Shown: positions 26,852 through 36,145, counted from the first letter of the stretch. The stretch is 64,000 bases of DNA from Streptantibioticus_A sp037034305 (GCA_037034305.1 JBAGJY010000019.1:62001-126000), one strand, 5' to 3'. A program made the numbers and translations. Notes: generated by a model from the sequence alone, not told the origin.

Positions 26852-28396
26852 CGGCTCGGGACCCAGCTCGCCGCGGAGCAGTTCGGTCACCGCCCGCGTC
26901 CACGGCCCGGGCGCCGACTCGACGAAGACGGCGAGTCCGACCCGGCCGCGGTCGTTGACCGCCACAACGGCTGTCCGGTCCTTGTCCAGTCCGGCCGCCG
27001 CGGCGACCTTGGCGTCCAGGTCGTCCATGTACACGCTGCGACCGCGCAGTTTGAGGCTGTCTCCCATCCGGCCCAGCACGAACAGCTCCCCGTCGTGCAC
27101 GAAACCGGCGTCCCCGGTGCGCAGTTCACCGTCCACGAACCGGGTGGAGCCGCCCTCCCGGCCGCCGTGGTAGCCCTGGGCCACCGAGGTGCCGGTGACG
27201 GCGATCTCGCCGAGGTGGCCGTCCGGCAGCGGCTGGCCCTCGTCGTCCAGGATCCGCACGCCCACGCCGTCCACCTCGTGCGGGGCGCCGTGGCCGACCA
27301 GCCAGCCGGAGCCCGGCTCGATGGGCCTGTCGCCCAGCTTGCCCGCCTCCTCGACGGGCACCGGCTCGCCGAGCCGCATCGAGGACCACTCGGGGCGCAC
27401 CACGACGATCGGCCCCTCGGCGCCGGTGACCGCGAGGGTGTTCTCGGCCAGCCCGTACGAGGGCAGATAGGTGTCGCGGGAGAACCCCGCCGGCTCGGCG
27501 AACCGGGCGAACGCGTCCAGCGCCGCCGGATCGACCACCTCGGCCCCGACCACCACACTGCGCCAGCCGGACAGGTCCAACTCGGCCAGCCGCCGCGGCC
27601 TGACCCGCCGGGCGGCGTAGGCGAAGGCGAACGACGGCGCCGCCGAGTGCGCCGCCTTGCCCGGGGCGAAGCAGTCGAGCCAGCGGGCGGGGTCGCGGAT
27701 GAACTGCTCCGGCCGCATCAGCCACAGCTCGCTCTGCGAGGCGAACGGGAACAGGCAGCAGCCGATCAGCCCCATGTCGTGGTGGAGCGGCAGCCAGGAC
27801 GCGAAGCCGTCCCCGTCCCGCCAGTCGATCATCCGGCTCTGCAACGCGTAGTTGGCGGCCAGGTTGTCCCACGACACCCGCACGCCACGGGGCTGCCCGG
27901 TGGAGCCGGAGGTGAACTGCAGCAGTGCGATCCGCTCACCGCGGTGGTCCTCCACAGGCAGCTCGCCGGCCCCCTCACGGGGGATCCACGGTTCGTCCGA
28001 CCGGCCCGCCCGGGCCATCGCCTCGGCCGCCAGCGGGCGGTACGTCTGCGCGGTGACCACCAGGGCGGGCTCGGCCTGCCGCAGGATCCCGGCGACGTAC
28101 TCGGTGTACTCGTTGTCGGACTGGAACGAGGGCGGCGCCAGCGGGGAGACGGTGGCGCCCGCCGCCCAGGTGCCGAACAGCGCGGCCAGGCAGTCCCGGC
28201 CGGAGGGCATCAGCAGGCAGACCACGTCCCCGGGACGCACCCCGGCCGCCACCATCTCGGTGGCCGTCCGGCGGGCGGCGACGGCGAGTTCGCGGTACGG
28301 CACGAACTGCCAGTCGCCCCCGTCGGCGGCGAAGCGCACCCCGCGTCGCGGATGCGGGTCGGTGAGCCAGGAAGTCAGACGTGACACGTCGTGCAC
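26723..28396 (-). CDS. Fatty acyl-AMP ligase (FAAL-like)
   Basis: A 557-residue adenylate-forming enzyme. The AMP-binding P-loop is QFTSGSTGQPRGVRVSWDN (about residues 160-178), followed by LPLHHDMGLIGCCL and GLAENTLAVTG, which are typical of FAAL/acyl-ACP synthetases. The C-terminal lid ends with LLKRTTSGKPRR carrying the catalytic lysine. It should activate a fatty acid and load a carrier protein of this cluster, probably one of the two ACPs. The GTG start at 28396 is 4 bp past the membrane methyltransferase gene. Confidence 0.85.
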   Translation of the reverse strand: MHDVSRLTSWLTDPHPRRGVRFAADGGDWQFVPYRELAVAARRTATEMVAAGVRPGDVVCLLMPSGRDCLAALFGTWAAGATVSPLAPPSFQSDNEYTEYVAGILRQAEPALVVTAQTYRPLAAEAMARAGRSDEPWIPREGAGELPVEDHRGERIALLQFTSGSTGQPRGVRVSWDNLAANYALQSRMIDWRDGDGFASWLPLHHDMGLIGCCLFPFASQSELWLMRPEQFIRDPARWLDCFAPGKAAHSAAPSFAFAYAARRVRPRRLAELDLSGWRSVVVGAEVVDPAALDAFARFAEPAGFSRDTYLPSYGLAENTLAVTGAEGPIVVVRPEWSSMRLGEPVPVEEAGKLGDRPIEPGSGWLVGHGAPHEVDGVGVRILDDEGQPLPDGHLGEIAVTGTSVAQGYHGGREGGSTRFVDGELRTGDAGFVHDGELFVLGRMGDSLKLRGRSVYMDDLDAKVAAAAGLDKDRTAVVAVNDRGRVGLAVFVESAPGPWTRAVTELLRGELGPEPSLTLVAGRRGLLKRTTSGKPRRRHMWQLLQEGRLRSVTVING

Positions 28397-28400
28397 CGTC

Positions 28401-29021
28401 CTATCCCTCGACGACCTGGGCGGTCTCCACCGGCCGGGTGGGCTCGGCGGTGTCCTCGATCCTGCCCAGCCGGGGCAGGAACCGGCCGCTGCGGGTGAGG
28501 TAGCGGCGGTACTCGGCGCCGAACTCCGAGGCGCTCAGCCGCCGTTCCTCCCGCGCTGCCGTGGTGTTCAGCGACACCAGGCCGTACACCGCGAACAGCA
28601 CGGTGCCCCAGTGCGGGTAGACGAACAGGGCCGCGAGGAAGGCCAGCAGGAACGAGGAGTAGAACGGGTGCCGGATCCGGCGGTAGGCGCCGTAGGTCAC
28701 GATGCTGCGCGGCGCGTCGTTGTCCTGGTGCCACAGCGCCAGCGGAACGCGGTGGGTGCCCAGCGTCATGAAGATCAGCGCGATGGACGCCACGCTCAAC
28801 ACCACGGAGACCAGCGTCAGTACGGTCCGCGCGGTGCCCGAGAAGAAGGGCTGCCAGCCCATCGCGAGCCCCGCCGCGATGTACAGGGGGCACAGGAAGA
28901 ACGGCAGCGCGGTCAGCCACCACTTCAGGTTGAAGCTGCCGTCCGAGCGGAAGAACAGGCGCGGCAGGGCGCCGATGAAGACGAAGTCCAGCAGGAGCAG
29001 CAGGAGTGCGGAGGCATCCAC
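28401..29021 (-). CDS. Membrane methyltransferase of the isoprenylcysteine (ICMT) type
   Basis: A 206-residue polytopic protein with about five helices and the ICMT/PEMT signature RRIRHPFYSSFLLAF (about residues 118-132), followed by EERRLSASEFGAEYRRY. Members methylate carboxylates or amines at the membrane face with SAM. In a lipid-linked pathway, O- or N-methylation of an amphiphilic intermediate is likely. The GTG start is 52 bp past the MmpL gene. Confidence 0.8.
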   Translation of the reverse strand: MDASALLLLLLDFVFIGALPRLFFRSDGSFNLKWWLTALPFFLCPLYIAAGLAMGWQPFFSGTARTVLTLVSVVLSVASIALIFMTLGTHRVPLALWHQDNDAPRSIVTYGAYRRIRHPFYSSFLLAFLAALFVYPHWGTVLFAVYGLVSLNTTAAREERRLSASEFGAEYRRYLTRSGRFLPRLGRIEDTAEPTRPVETAQVVEG

Positions 29022-29073
29022 GTGAGGGTGGCTTCCTTTCAGGCGGTTACGGCTGCGGTGGTTGCGGCGGTGG

Positions 29074-31368
29074 TTACGACCGGACGACGGACTCCTCGGA
29101 CTCCTGCGTCCTGACGACGGGTGCGGGCCGGTCCGGGCGGCCGGGCAGCCACCAGTTCCACCGGCCCATCAGCTGCATGGCGGCGGGCACGACGACCAGC
29201 CGGATGATGGTGGCGTCCAGTGCGATGGCGACGGCCAGGCCGAAGCCGAGCTGCTGGATCGGCATGATGCCGGTGAAGGCGAACGCGCCGAACACCGCGA
29301 CCATCAGCAGCGCGGCACCGGAGATCAGCGGAGCGGTGCGGGCCATGCCGGTCGCGACGCTGGAGGTGTTGTCCGCCCCGCCGTCGTACTCCTCGCGGAT
29401 GCGGTGCAGCAGGAACACCTCGTAGTCGGTGCTGAGGCTGAACAAGATGGCCAGCAGCAAGATGGGCACGAAGTTCTGCAGGTACCCGAACTGCTGGAAG
29501 CCGAACAGCGCGGCGCCCCAGGAGTGTTGGAACACCAGTACCAGGGCGCCGTACGTCGCCCCGAGGGAGAGCAGGTTGATCGCGATGGCCTTGATCGGCA
29601 GCAGCACCGACCGGAAGGTGATCAGCAGCAGGACGTAGATGACCACCAGCATGACCGCCACCACCGAGGGCAGACCGTCGGAGATCGCGGAGTTGGCGTC
29701 GACGCCCTCCGCGCTCTCCCCGCCCACCACCGTGTGCAGACCTCGGGCGCCGAGCCGGTCCACGGTGGACCGCATGGCGGCGACCAGGTCGCGGGAGGTC
29801 GTGCTGGAGGCGTAGTCGTCCGCGACGACCTCCAGCACGATGGTGCGCCGGTCACGGGAGACGAAGTGGTTGACGGTGGCGCGCGCGTCGGCGGGCAGCC
29901 GGTCGAAGACCGCCGGGTCGAGCGCGGCGAACGGCTGGGCGGGGCTGACCGCGCGCAGCGCGTCCACCGGCGAGTTGACGCCGCTGACGTGCGGCAGCCT
30001 GGCCAACTCGTCGCGCAGCGCCAGGATCCGGCCGCCGTCGGGCGCGGTGTTCAGCGGGGTGTCGGAGGTGATGACCACCTCGTTGGGCGAGGCGCTGCCG
30101 GGCCCGAACTGCTCGCGCATCGCGTCGTACCCCTGCCGCACCGGGGAGGAGGTGGGCACGATGCGCGCGTCCGGCGTGAAGGTGCGCAGTCCCAGCGACG
30201 GCGAGGCGAGCGCCAGCATGCCGACGACCGCCACCACCAGGAACAGCACCGGGCGCCGCATGATCTGCCGTGCCACGTTCCGCCAGCGCCGCCCCTGCTC
30301 CCGCGGGTCGCGCCGCTGCATGGGCAGCCGTCCCCACAGGATCCGGTCGCCCAACAGCAGCAGCACCAGCGGCAGTACGAGCACCGCGGCCAGCACCGCG
30401 AAGGCCACCACGACCAGGATGCCGAGCGCGATGGACTGGATGACGTTGAGGTCCACCAGGAACAGGCTCGACATCGCCAGGACGACGATGAGCCCGGAGA
30501 ACGTGACGGTCCTGCCGCTGGTGCGCAGCGTGGCGGCGAGCGCGGCCGTGCGGTCCCGGCCGCGGGCCAGTTCGTCGGTGTAGCGGGAGATGACGAACAG
30601 CGAGTAGTCGACGCTCACCCCAAGGCCGATCATGGTGGCCGCGTTCTCCACGAAGATCGACAACTCGAAGTGCTCGGCGAGCACCGACATCAGCCCGAGG
30701 GTGAACACGATCGCCGTGGCGGACACCACGAAGGAGACCACCGCCGAGGCGATGCCCCGGTACAGCAGCAGGAGGATCACCAGCAGCAGCGGGAACGTGA
30801 TGAGTTCCGCGGTCTGCAGGCCCTTCTGGCTCAGGGTGTTGATCTCCCCCCACAGTGTGCCCGCGCTGACCAGTGAGACCCGCAGTCCTCGCGGGGCGAA
30901 GCGGTGGTCGATGTCGGTCTGGATGCCGGGCAGCACCCGGCGGGCCGTGCCGTCGTCCAGCTTCAGCCCCACCAGGGTGATGGCGGTGTGCCGGTCCTTG
31001 CCCACGAACTTCCCACGGGAGGCCGGGGACAGGTCGAGCCAGCCGTAACTGCCCACCACCGCGAGCCGCTTGTCGCCGACGACCTGCCGCATGGCCTCGC
31101 CCACCCGCTGGTCGAACGCCGGGGTGCCCGCGGTGTCGCGCTCGTCCCGTACCACCAGGGTCAGATCGCTGGCGCCGCGGTCGGCGAAACCCGACTGGGT
31201 GGCCGTGATCGCCTTCTGCGAGCCGGACCCGGGTACGTACCAGCCGCCACCGCTGAGCCGGTCGGCGACGGGCAGCGCGGCCACCGCGGCGGCGACCAGC
31301 GCTACCAGCCATACGGCCAGCAGCGGCCAGCGCAATCGTGTCATCGCGCGGATCAGACGTTCCGACAT
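29074..31368 (-). CDS. MmpL/RND-family lipid exporter
   Basis: A 764-residue protein with two homologous halves, each a helix, a large extracytoplasmic loop and five helices. The proton-relay region of the first half shows VSVDYSLFVISRY and that of the second SLSTDYEVFLLHRI, as in MmpL3-type transporters. Such pumps move lipids and lipopeptides, supporting a lipidic product. The ATG follows GGAGCTAGGT. Confidence 0.9.
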   Translation of the reverse strand: MSERLIRAMTRLRWPLLAVWLVALVAAAVAALPVADRLSGGGWYVPGSGSQKAITATQSGFADRGASDLTLVVRDERDTAGTPAFDQRVGEAMRQVVGDKRLAVVGSYGWLDLSPASRGKFVGKDRHTAITLVGLKLDDGTARRVLPGIQTDIDHRFAPRGLRVSLVSAGTLWGEINTLSQKGLQTAELITFPLLLVILLLLYRGIASAVVSFVVSATAIVFTLGLMSVLAEHFELSIFVENAATMIGLGVSVDYSLFVISRYTDELARGRDRTAALAATLRTSGRTVTFSGLIVVLAMSSLFLVDLNVIQSIALGILVVVAFAVLAAVLVLPLVLLLLGDRILWGRLPMQRRDPREQGRRWRNVARQIMRRPVLFLVVAVVGMLALASPSLGLRTFTPDARIVPTSSPVRQGYDAMREQFGPGSASPNEVVITSDTPLNTAPDGGRILALRDELARLPHVSGVNSPVDALRAVSPAQPFAALDPAVFDRLPADARATVNHFVSRDRRTIVLEVVADDYASSTTSRDLVAAMRSTVDRLGARGLHTVVGGESAEGVDANSAISDGLPSVVAVMLVVIYVLLLITFRSVLLPIKAIAINLLSLGATYGALVLVFQHSWGAALFGFQQFGYLQNFVPILLLAILFSLSTDYEVFLLHRIREEYDGGADNTSSVATGMARTAPLISGAALLMVAVFGAFAFTGIMPIQQLGFGLAVAIALDATIIRLVVVPAAMQLMGRWNWWLPGRPDRPAPVVRTQESEESVVRS

Positions 31369-31438
31369 ACCTAGCTCCGGTGAGAGGGTTCCGGTGGGGT
31401 GGGGGAGGGCCCAGCGGGCGGGGGAGGCGGCGGGTGGG

Positions 31439-32314
31439 TCAGACCTTCGCGCCCACCAGCCCGGCGAGTTCGCCGAGGGTGGTGATCTGCCGCAGTTCGT
31501 CCTGGGTGAAGATGGTGTCGAACTCCTCCTGGAGGTCGACGGCCATCTCTACCAGCAGGAAGCTGTCGGCGGCGAGTTCCCGCAGGGTGGTTTGCGGGGT
31601 CAGCTTCTCCACCGGTATGGACAGTGTCGAGCTGATGCGGTCGGCGACCTCGTCGAAGGTGATGGTGGTTGGCACTGGTGTCTGCCTTTCTGGTGCGTTG
31701 GCTTGCGGGGTACGCGTCTGGCCGTGGAACGCCGCGGCGACGGTCAGGTGGGCGCCGCGCAGCCGGGTGCTGGCGTAGCCGAAGAGCGCCTCGCGGTCCC
31801 GGCGGGCACGCGCGCGGCCGCGGTGGGCGGAGGCGTCGAGGGTGCGGTAGTCGAGCAGTACGGTGTGCCGGTTGTCCGGGTCGGCCTTGAACAGTGCCTC
31901 CTTGACCGTCCACAGCCGCAACTGCTCGGTGGGCCTGGTGTGTTCGGGGAGCGAGGCCAGCCAGGTCCGTTCGTGCTCGTCGAGGAAGAACCGCGCGGTG
32001 TCCCCCCGGGCCTGCCGGTCGTTCTCCAGGTCCACCCCGATGCCCGCCAGCCGCGGTGCCGGGCGCACCGCGCCCGCCGCCACGGCCGCGCCCTCGATGT
32101 GGCTCAGCGACAACCGGGGGTGCGGAAAGGCGTACCCGGTGGTCTCCCGCGGCAGCCCCAGCACACCCAGCAGCAGCCGCAGGGCGTTGCGGGAGACCAG
32201 CCACTGCGGCCTTGCCCGCCGCGGCAGTTCGGCGAGCCGGTCCCGCTCGCGGCGGGTGAGGGCGTGCGCGGCCAGCGGCTGCCGCGTCCACACGGCGAGC
32301 ACGGTTACGGTCAT
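31439..32314 (-). CDS. Phosphopantetheinyl transferase fused to an acyl carrier protein
   Basis: A 291-residue protein. Residues 1-200 are an Sfp-type PPTase: GIGVDLE (91-97, magnesium site) and LWTVKEALFKA (134-144). Residues 214-291 are a complete ACP with the pantetheine serine at 251 (LAADSFLLVEM). The two have one uninterrupted frame. An internal GTG (31675) with GAAAGG nine nucleotides upstream could also give a free 78-residue ACP. The transferase would activate its own carrier and the one at 34927. The ATG overlaps the stop of the ferritin-like gene (ATGA). Confidence 0.85.
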   Translation of the reverse strand: MTVTVLAVWTRQPLAAHALTRRERDRLAELPRRARPQWLVSRNALRLLLGVLGLPRETTGYAFPHPRLSLSHIEGAAVAAGAVRPAPRLAGIGVDLENDRQARGDTARFFLDEHERTWLASLPEHTRPTEQLRLWTVKEALFKADPDNRHTVLLDYRTLDASAHRGRARARRDREALFGYASTRLRGAHLTVAAAFHGQTRTPQANAPERQTPVPTTITFDEVADRISSTLSIPVEKLTPQTTLRELAADSFLLVEMAVDLQEEFDTIFTQDELRQITTLGELAGLVGAKV

Positions 32315-32898
32315 GCCTGGCCGACGGCGCTCAGGTCGACGGCGCCGTCGCCGAGGAAGGCTATGCGCTCGCCGTACTCGGCGAGGGTCTTGGCGTAGAC
32401 CTCCTCGTCGGCCGCGGTGAACCGGGCCAGGGTGTCGTCGATGAGCTGCTGGCCGTACTTGTCCGCCATCTCCTGGAGCGCGTCGCGTACGTACTTCACG
32501 TGCCAGCGCTCGTCTTCCATGATCGTCTCAATGGTCTGGCGGACCCGCGGATGGGTGTCGGGCGCCCGCAGGTGCCGGTGGTACTGCCCGATCACCCGCT
32601 TCTCGAAGACCTGGGTGATCGCCATGACCTCCATGAGGTTGGCGGGCAGGCCCACCGCCTCCAGGTACTGGTCCTGGTAGGCGCCGGAGAGCTTCTCGGC
32701 GTTGTAGCCGAGGTCCTCGATGCAGCGCGTCCAGTACTTGGCGTGGTTGGCCTCGTCGGCGAAGTGATGGGTGACGTCGGCCTGCAGCGGTCCGCCGCGC
32801 AGGGTGCGGGCGACCCGGCCGAAGAACAGCGCGCCGTTGATCTCGGAGGAGCGGTAGAAGCTGAGCAGCCACAGGTCGTTCTCGGAAAGCGTCGTCAC
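32311..32898 (-). CDS. Ferritin-like diiron protein
   Basis: A 195-residue four-helix protein with a full diiron ligand set: E19 (RSSEING), E49-x2-H52 (ADEANHAKY), E99 and E130-x2-H133 (EDERWHVKY). The spacing is that of rubrerythrin/MiaE-like oxygenases. It could be an oxygenase or peroxidase acting on an enzyme-bound intermediate. The GTG start has AGGAGA upstream and overlaps the preceding stop (GTGA). Confidence 0.8.
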   Translation of the reverse strand: MTTLSENDLWLLSFYRSSEINGALFFGRVARTLRGGPLQADVTHHFADEANHAKYWTRCIEDLGYNAEKLSGAYQDQYLEAVGLPANLMEVMAITQVFEKRVIGQYHRHLRAPDTHPRVRQTIETIMEDERWHVKYVRDALQEMADKYGQQLIDDTLARFTAADEEVYAKTLAEYGERIAFLGDGAVDLSAVGQA

Positions 32899-33998
32899 GG
32901 TGTCTCCTGGGTCCGGCGGCCCCACTTGGATTCGATGAGCCGTATGCAGGTGGTTTCCGCCAGCGCGATCGGGTCGGGGGCCGCGTAGCCGGGCCAGGCG
33001 GCCCGCAGTGCGTCGTTGCGGAAGGTCTTCGGCAGGTACAGCTGGTGCGCGAACGGCGAGACCGACGAGAGCGACTGGTTGATCGGGCCGCCGCGCAGCA
33101 GGTCGGCCGCGGACAGCAGGTCCTCGAAGCTCTCCTGGTCGCAGGGGAGTGGCCGGATCAACCCGCGCCGTCTGAAGCCCGGATCGCGCTCGAAGACGGT
33201 GAAGGCGATGTCGATGAGCTGGTCCAGCGTCGCGGTGTCGGCCGGGTCGGGGCAGACGTGGTAGATGCCGTCGGCGATCGCGGGGTCGAGCAGCCTGGTG
33301 ACCGCCGAGGTGGTGAACGACGCCGTGGCCAGGCTCAGCGGCGTCGTGCCGTCGCCGGGCAGCAGCGACAGCAGCCCGTAGTAGAACAGCTTCAGGGTGT
33401 TGTGGAAGGCGTTGTACTGGGTGACCTGCCCGCTGTCGTCGTCGGCGATGAGCGTCGGCAGCCGCAGCACGCAGACCGGAAGGTCCCCGGCGGCGCCCAG
33501 CACCTCCTCCTCGGCGGCCCACTTGGACCACTCGTAGTGGTTGACGAAGCCCACCTCGTCGAACCGCTCCTCGCGGACGTCACCGCGCCGACGGCCCGCC
33601 GCGTACAGCGTGGAGAGCATCGTCAGCCGCTGGAGGTTGTCGCAGCGCGCCGCGAACCGCCGTACCCGCGCGGCGCCCTCGACGTTGACGCGCCGCGCCA
33701 GGTCCCGCTCCACGTTGAAGCGGGTGACGGCGGCGGCGTGCACCACACGGGTCACCGCCCGCGGGTCGACGTCCGCGAGCGCGTCGTCCCGAGACAGGTC
33801 GGCGGCGGCCACCCGGGTCCTGCCCCGCGCCTGCGGGCCGAGCAGCAGCTCCAACCGCTGCTGTTTCGCGGCGAGTTCGGTGCCGTCTGCGGCGCGCACG
33901 GCGAGGACGATGTCGTCGTCGCCGTCGGCCAGCAGCGCGGTGGCGAGCCGACGGCCCAGGTAGCCGTCCGCGCCGGTGATGACGGTGGTTCCCCTCAT
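32895..33998 (-). CDS. Thioester-reductase-like SDR (fatty acyl reductase domain)
   Basis: A 367-residue extended SDR. The NAD(P) site is TTVITGADGYLGRRLA (4-19) and the catalytic YxxxK lies in NHYEWSKWAAEE. The closest architecture is the male-sterility/NAD_binding_4 domain that reduces acyl thioesters to aldehydes or alcohols. It probably releases an acyl group from a carrier protein. It starts ATG 33998 with GGGAGG upstream, overlapping the ligase gene by 4 nt. Confidence 0.8.
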   Translation of the reverse strand: MRGTTVITGADGYLGRRLATALLADGDDDIVLAVRAADGTELAAKQQRLELLLGPQARGRTRVAAADLSRDDALADVDPRAVTRVVHAAAVTRFNVERDLARRVNVEGAARVRRFAARCDNLQRLTMLSTLYAAGRRRGDVREERFDEVGFVNHYEWSKWAAEEEVLGAAGDLPVCVLRLPTLIADDDSGQVTQYNAFHNTLKLFYYGLLSLLPGDGTTPLSLATASFTTSAVTRLLDPAIADGIYHVCPDPADTATLDQLIDIAFTVFERDPGFRRRGLIRPLPCDQESFEDLLSAADLLRGGPINQSLSSVSPFAHQLYLPKTFRNDALRAAWPGYAAPDPIALAETTCIRLIESKWGRRTQETP

Positions 33999-34930
33999 TG
34001 CCTGCCTCCCCCCAGGGCGGAGGCCACCCGCGCCGCGGCGTCCGCCAGCCGCGGCCAGTCGGCCGGGTCGGTGCCGTGGCGGTCGGTGACGGCGAACAGC
34101 CAGCGTTCGATGCCGAACGCGACACAGCCGCTGTGCGCCGGTTCCTCGCCCCGGGTCAGTTCGAAGTTGACGCCGAAGTGGTCGTGGTGGCGGTTGATGG
34201 ACGCGATGGCCAGGTCGCCGCCGTAGGTGGCCTCGTGCTTGACCGGTTGGACGCGCTGCATCAGGTACTTCGGGTTGGCCCGCGGCCGGAAGAACGGGTC
34301 GGTCGCGGCCAGCCACTGCAGCGGCAGGTCGACCAGCTCGAAGAACGAGTCCAGCGCCGCACGGGCCTGGTCGAGGAAGTCGACCACCTCGGCACTGGTG
34401 CCCAGGCAGACCACCTCCCGCATGGTGAAGCTGCTCAGCCGACGCAGCGGCACGTAGTACCGCTCGTGCCGGAAGCAGGTGTTACGGGTGGTCAGGTAGC
34501 GGGGCGCGTCGAACGTCTCGCCCAGGTGGTCGTTGAACAGGTGGTAGCAGGCCGCCGGGGTCAACACCTGGTCGACCGGCGCGAGTTCGGTCACCGCGAC
34601 GGTGCCGTCCTCGTGCACCACCGGGCCGCCCAGGAACGCGTCGAGGTTGGCCTCCTCGGGGGCAAGCCGGGCGGCGAGGGTGGCCTGGTGCGGGAACGAG
34701 CGCAGATAGTCGACCCGTTGCAGGCGCCGCGCGGGCAGCGAGGCGGGGTGCCGCTCCTCGTCCGCCTGCCAGATCCCGGCGAGGGTGACGAAGGCCCGGT
34801 CGCACTCCTCGGCGAGCCGCAGCAGCTCTCCGCGCAGCGCGGCCTGGCCGGACGGCTGCCAGGACAGGCCGAGTTCCGCCAGCCGCGCCGCGCGCACCGG
34901 ATCGACGGCTGGGGCGTCGACGGCCGTCAC
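33995..34930 (-). CDS. Amino acid:carrier-protein ligase (truncated seryl-tRNA-synthetase-like)
   Basis: A 311-residue class II aminoacyl-tRNA-synthetase catalytic core without the N-terminal tRNA-binding arm. Motif 2 reads CFRHE...RRLSSFTMREVVCLG (152-177) and motif 3 GIERW (273-277). Cys128, Glu172 and Cys269 fit the zinc-ligand pattern of the atypical SerRS homologues that charge carrier proteins with glycine or alanine instead of tRNA. The GTG start overlaps the stop of the small carrier-protein gene, its obvious acceptor. The amino acid cannot be read from sequence. Confidence 0.83.
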   Translation of the reverse strand: MTAVDAPAVDPVRAARLAELGLSWQPSGQAALRGELLRLAEECDRAFVTLAGIWQADEERHPASLPARRLQRVDYLRSFPHQATLAARLAPEEANLDAFLGGPVVHEDGTVAVTELAPVDQVLTPAACYHLFNDHLGETFDAPRYLTTRNTCFRHERYYVPLRRLSSFTMREVVCLGTSAEVVDFLDQARAALDSFFELVDLPLQWLAATDPFFRPRANPKYLMQRVQPVKHEATYGGDLAIASINRHHDHFGVNFELTRGEEPAHSGCVAFGIERWLFAVTDRHGTDPADWPRLADAAARVASALGGGRQ

Positions 34931-35187
34931 CGCGCCGCTCCCGCCTTGCAGAAGCGCAGCACCATCGAGTCGATGTCGCGGAAGTCCGCGGGGTTGAGGT
35001 CCTCCACGTCGATCGGGGTGCCGCTGAGCCGCTCCAACAGCAGCAGCAGTTCGGGCAGGTGCACCGACCGCAGGTACCGCTCCTCGAACAGCGGGGTCCG
35101 GTCGTCGACCGCCGAGGTGTCCCGGTCGGCGGCCTTGGTCAGCACCCAGGACCGCAGGTTGTCACGGATCTCCTGCTCAGAACGCAT
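34927..35187 (-). CDS. Small carrier protein, partner of the amino acid ligase
   Basis: An 86-residue ACP-like helical protein. The region after TPLFEERYLRSVHLPELLLL matches helix II of ACPs, with Ser41 at the pantetheine site, but the usual Asp before it is Arg40 (R-S instead of D-S). The end reads LNPADFRDIDSM, as in ACPs. The ATG has AAGGAG upstream and lies 11 nt inside the diiron gene. Whether Ser41 is modified with R-S in place of D-S is open. Confidence 0.78.
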   Translation of the reverse strand: MRSEQEIRDNLRSWVLTKAADRDTSAVDDRTPLFEERYLRSVHLPELLLLLERLSGTPIDVEDLNPADFRDIDSMVLRFCKAGAAR

Positions 35188-36097
35188 CGGCGGGCTCCTT
35201 GTCGAGAATGCCTGTCGAGGTGAGGAAGCCGACGACCTTCTTCGACACCTCGCGGCGGTGCTCCCGCTGCGCCGGTGCGGACCATGCTCGTTCGGCGATC
35301 TCCCACGGGTCTTCGAGCCCGGTGTCGGCGTAGACGTCCGGGTTGTAGTACTCGCGCCACGCCATGGTGAGGTACTGCCGCAGATAGGCCCGCAGTTCCT
35401 CGACGGTCTGCCCACCCCAGGACGGGGCGCAGGCCTCCCACAGCGCGGTCACCAGACGGCGGCCGAAGATCAGATGGCGCGATTCCTCGAAGTGGTGGTT
35501 GTGGTTGATGAACCGGGCCACCGGATGCAGGCGGGAGTCCCTGGACTGCACCCAGTTGTAGTTGTCCACGATCTCTTCGAAGATCATGGTCTTGGCGAAG
35601 AAGAGGAAGTCCTCGATGTCGCGGGACCGGGAGTCGTGCGACTCCTCGAAGGAGAACTGGCGGCTGCGGTAGACCCGGCTGTAGCGGGTGCAGAAGGCGC
35701 CGAAGTAGATGCTGTGCTTGTTCTCCTCGTCCAGGAAGTGGTGCAGGTACTCCGAGACGTCCAACAGGTCCTTGCGGTACAGCCGTTCGGCCAGGCCCTG
35801 CATCAGGGACTTCTCGCCGTGGATGTTGAGGCTGAAGAAGTTGGCGGCCTCGTGGAAGGCCAGTCGGCAGCGGGCGGCCTCGTCGAGCCGCTCCCAGTGC
35901 TCCGTGCCGTACAGGCTCAGGTACTCGGGGCTGCTGAACCACTCCTCCTGCGGCCGGACCTCCCGCGGCCACGCGGCCAGCTCGGTGTACGGGTTCTGGT
36001 AGGAGCGCTGCGACAGGTGGCTGAGCCTGCTGACGGTGGGGGCCAGCGAGGCGAGCGCCTCGGCCAGCCGGGCTTTGGGCACGTTCGATGTACTCAA
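35177..36097 (-). CDS. AurF-like diiron N-oxygenase
   Basis: A 306-residue alpha-helical protein with the AurF ligand order: E83 (FHEAANFF), E125-x2-H128 (DEENKH), E175 (IFEEIVDNY), H201, and E205-x2-H208 (FEESRHLIF). AurF oxidises an aryl amine to nitro; relatives make hydroxylamines, nitroso or azoxy groups. An amine intermediate of this cluster is the likely substrate. The TTG start at 36097 follows ATGAGGA. It lies between a KAS III-like gene and the carrier-protein gene. Confidence 0.83.
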   Translation of the reverse strand: MSTSNVPKARLAEALASLAPTVSRLSHLSQRSYQNPYTELAAWPREVRPQEEWFSSPEYLSLYGTEHWERLDEAARCRLAFHEAANFFSLNIHGEKSLMQGLAERLYRKDLLDVSEYLHHFLDEENKHSIYFGAFCTRYSRVYRSRQFSFEESHDSRSRDIEDFLFFAKTMIFEEIVDNYNWVQSRDSRLHPVARFINHNHHFEESRHLIFGRRLVTALWEACAPSWGGQTVEELRAYLRQYLTMAWREYYNPDVYADTGLEDPWEIAERAWSAPAQREHRREVSKKVVGFLTSTGILDKEPADAF

Positions 36098-36145
36098 GCG
36101 GTCCTCATCCGGTGGTGGGTTGCTTGGCGGATGTCCTGGCCGGGC

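Noticed and set aside
31439..31675. Separate ACP gene with its own stop-separated frame
   Set aside because: No stop lies between the PPTase and ACP parts, so it is kept as one fused gene with a possible internal start.
33995..34930. Housekeeping seryl-tRNA synthetase
   Set aside because: Too short (311 aa), lacks the N-terminal coiled-coil arm and sits against a carrier-protein gene; carrier-protein ligase fits better.
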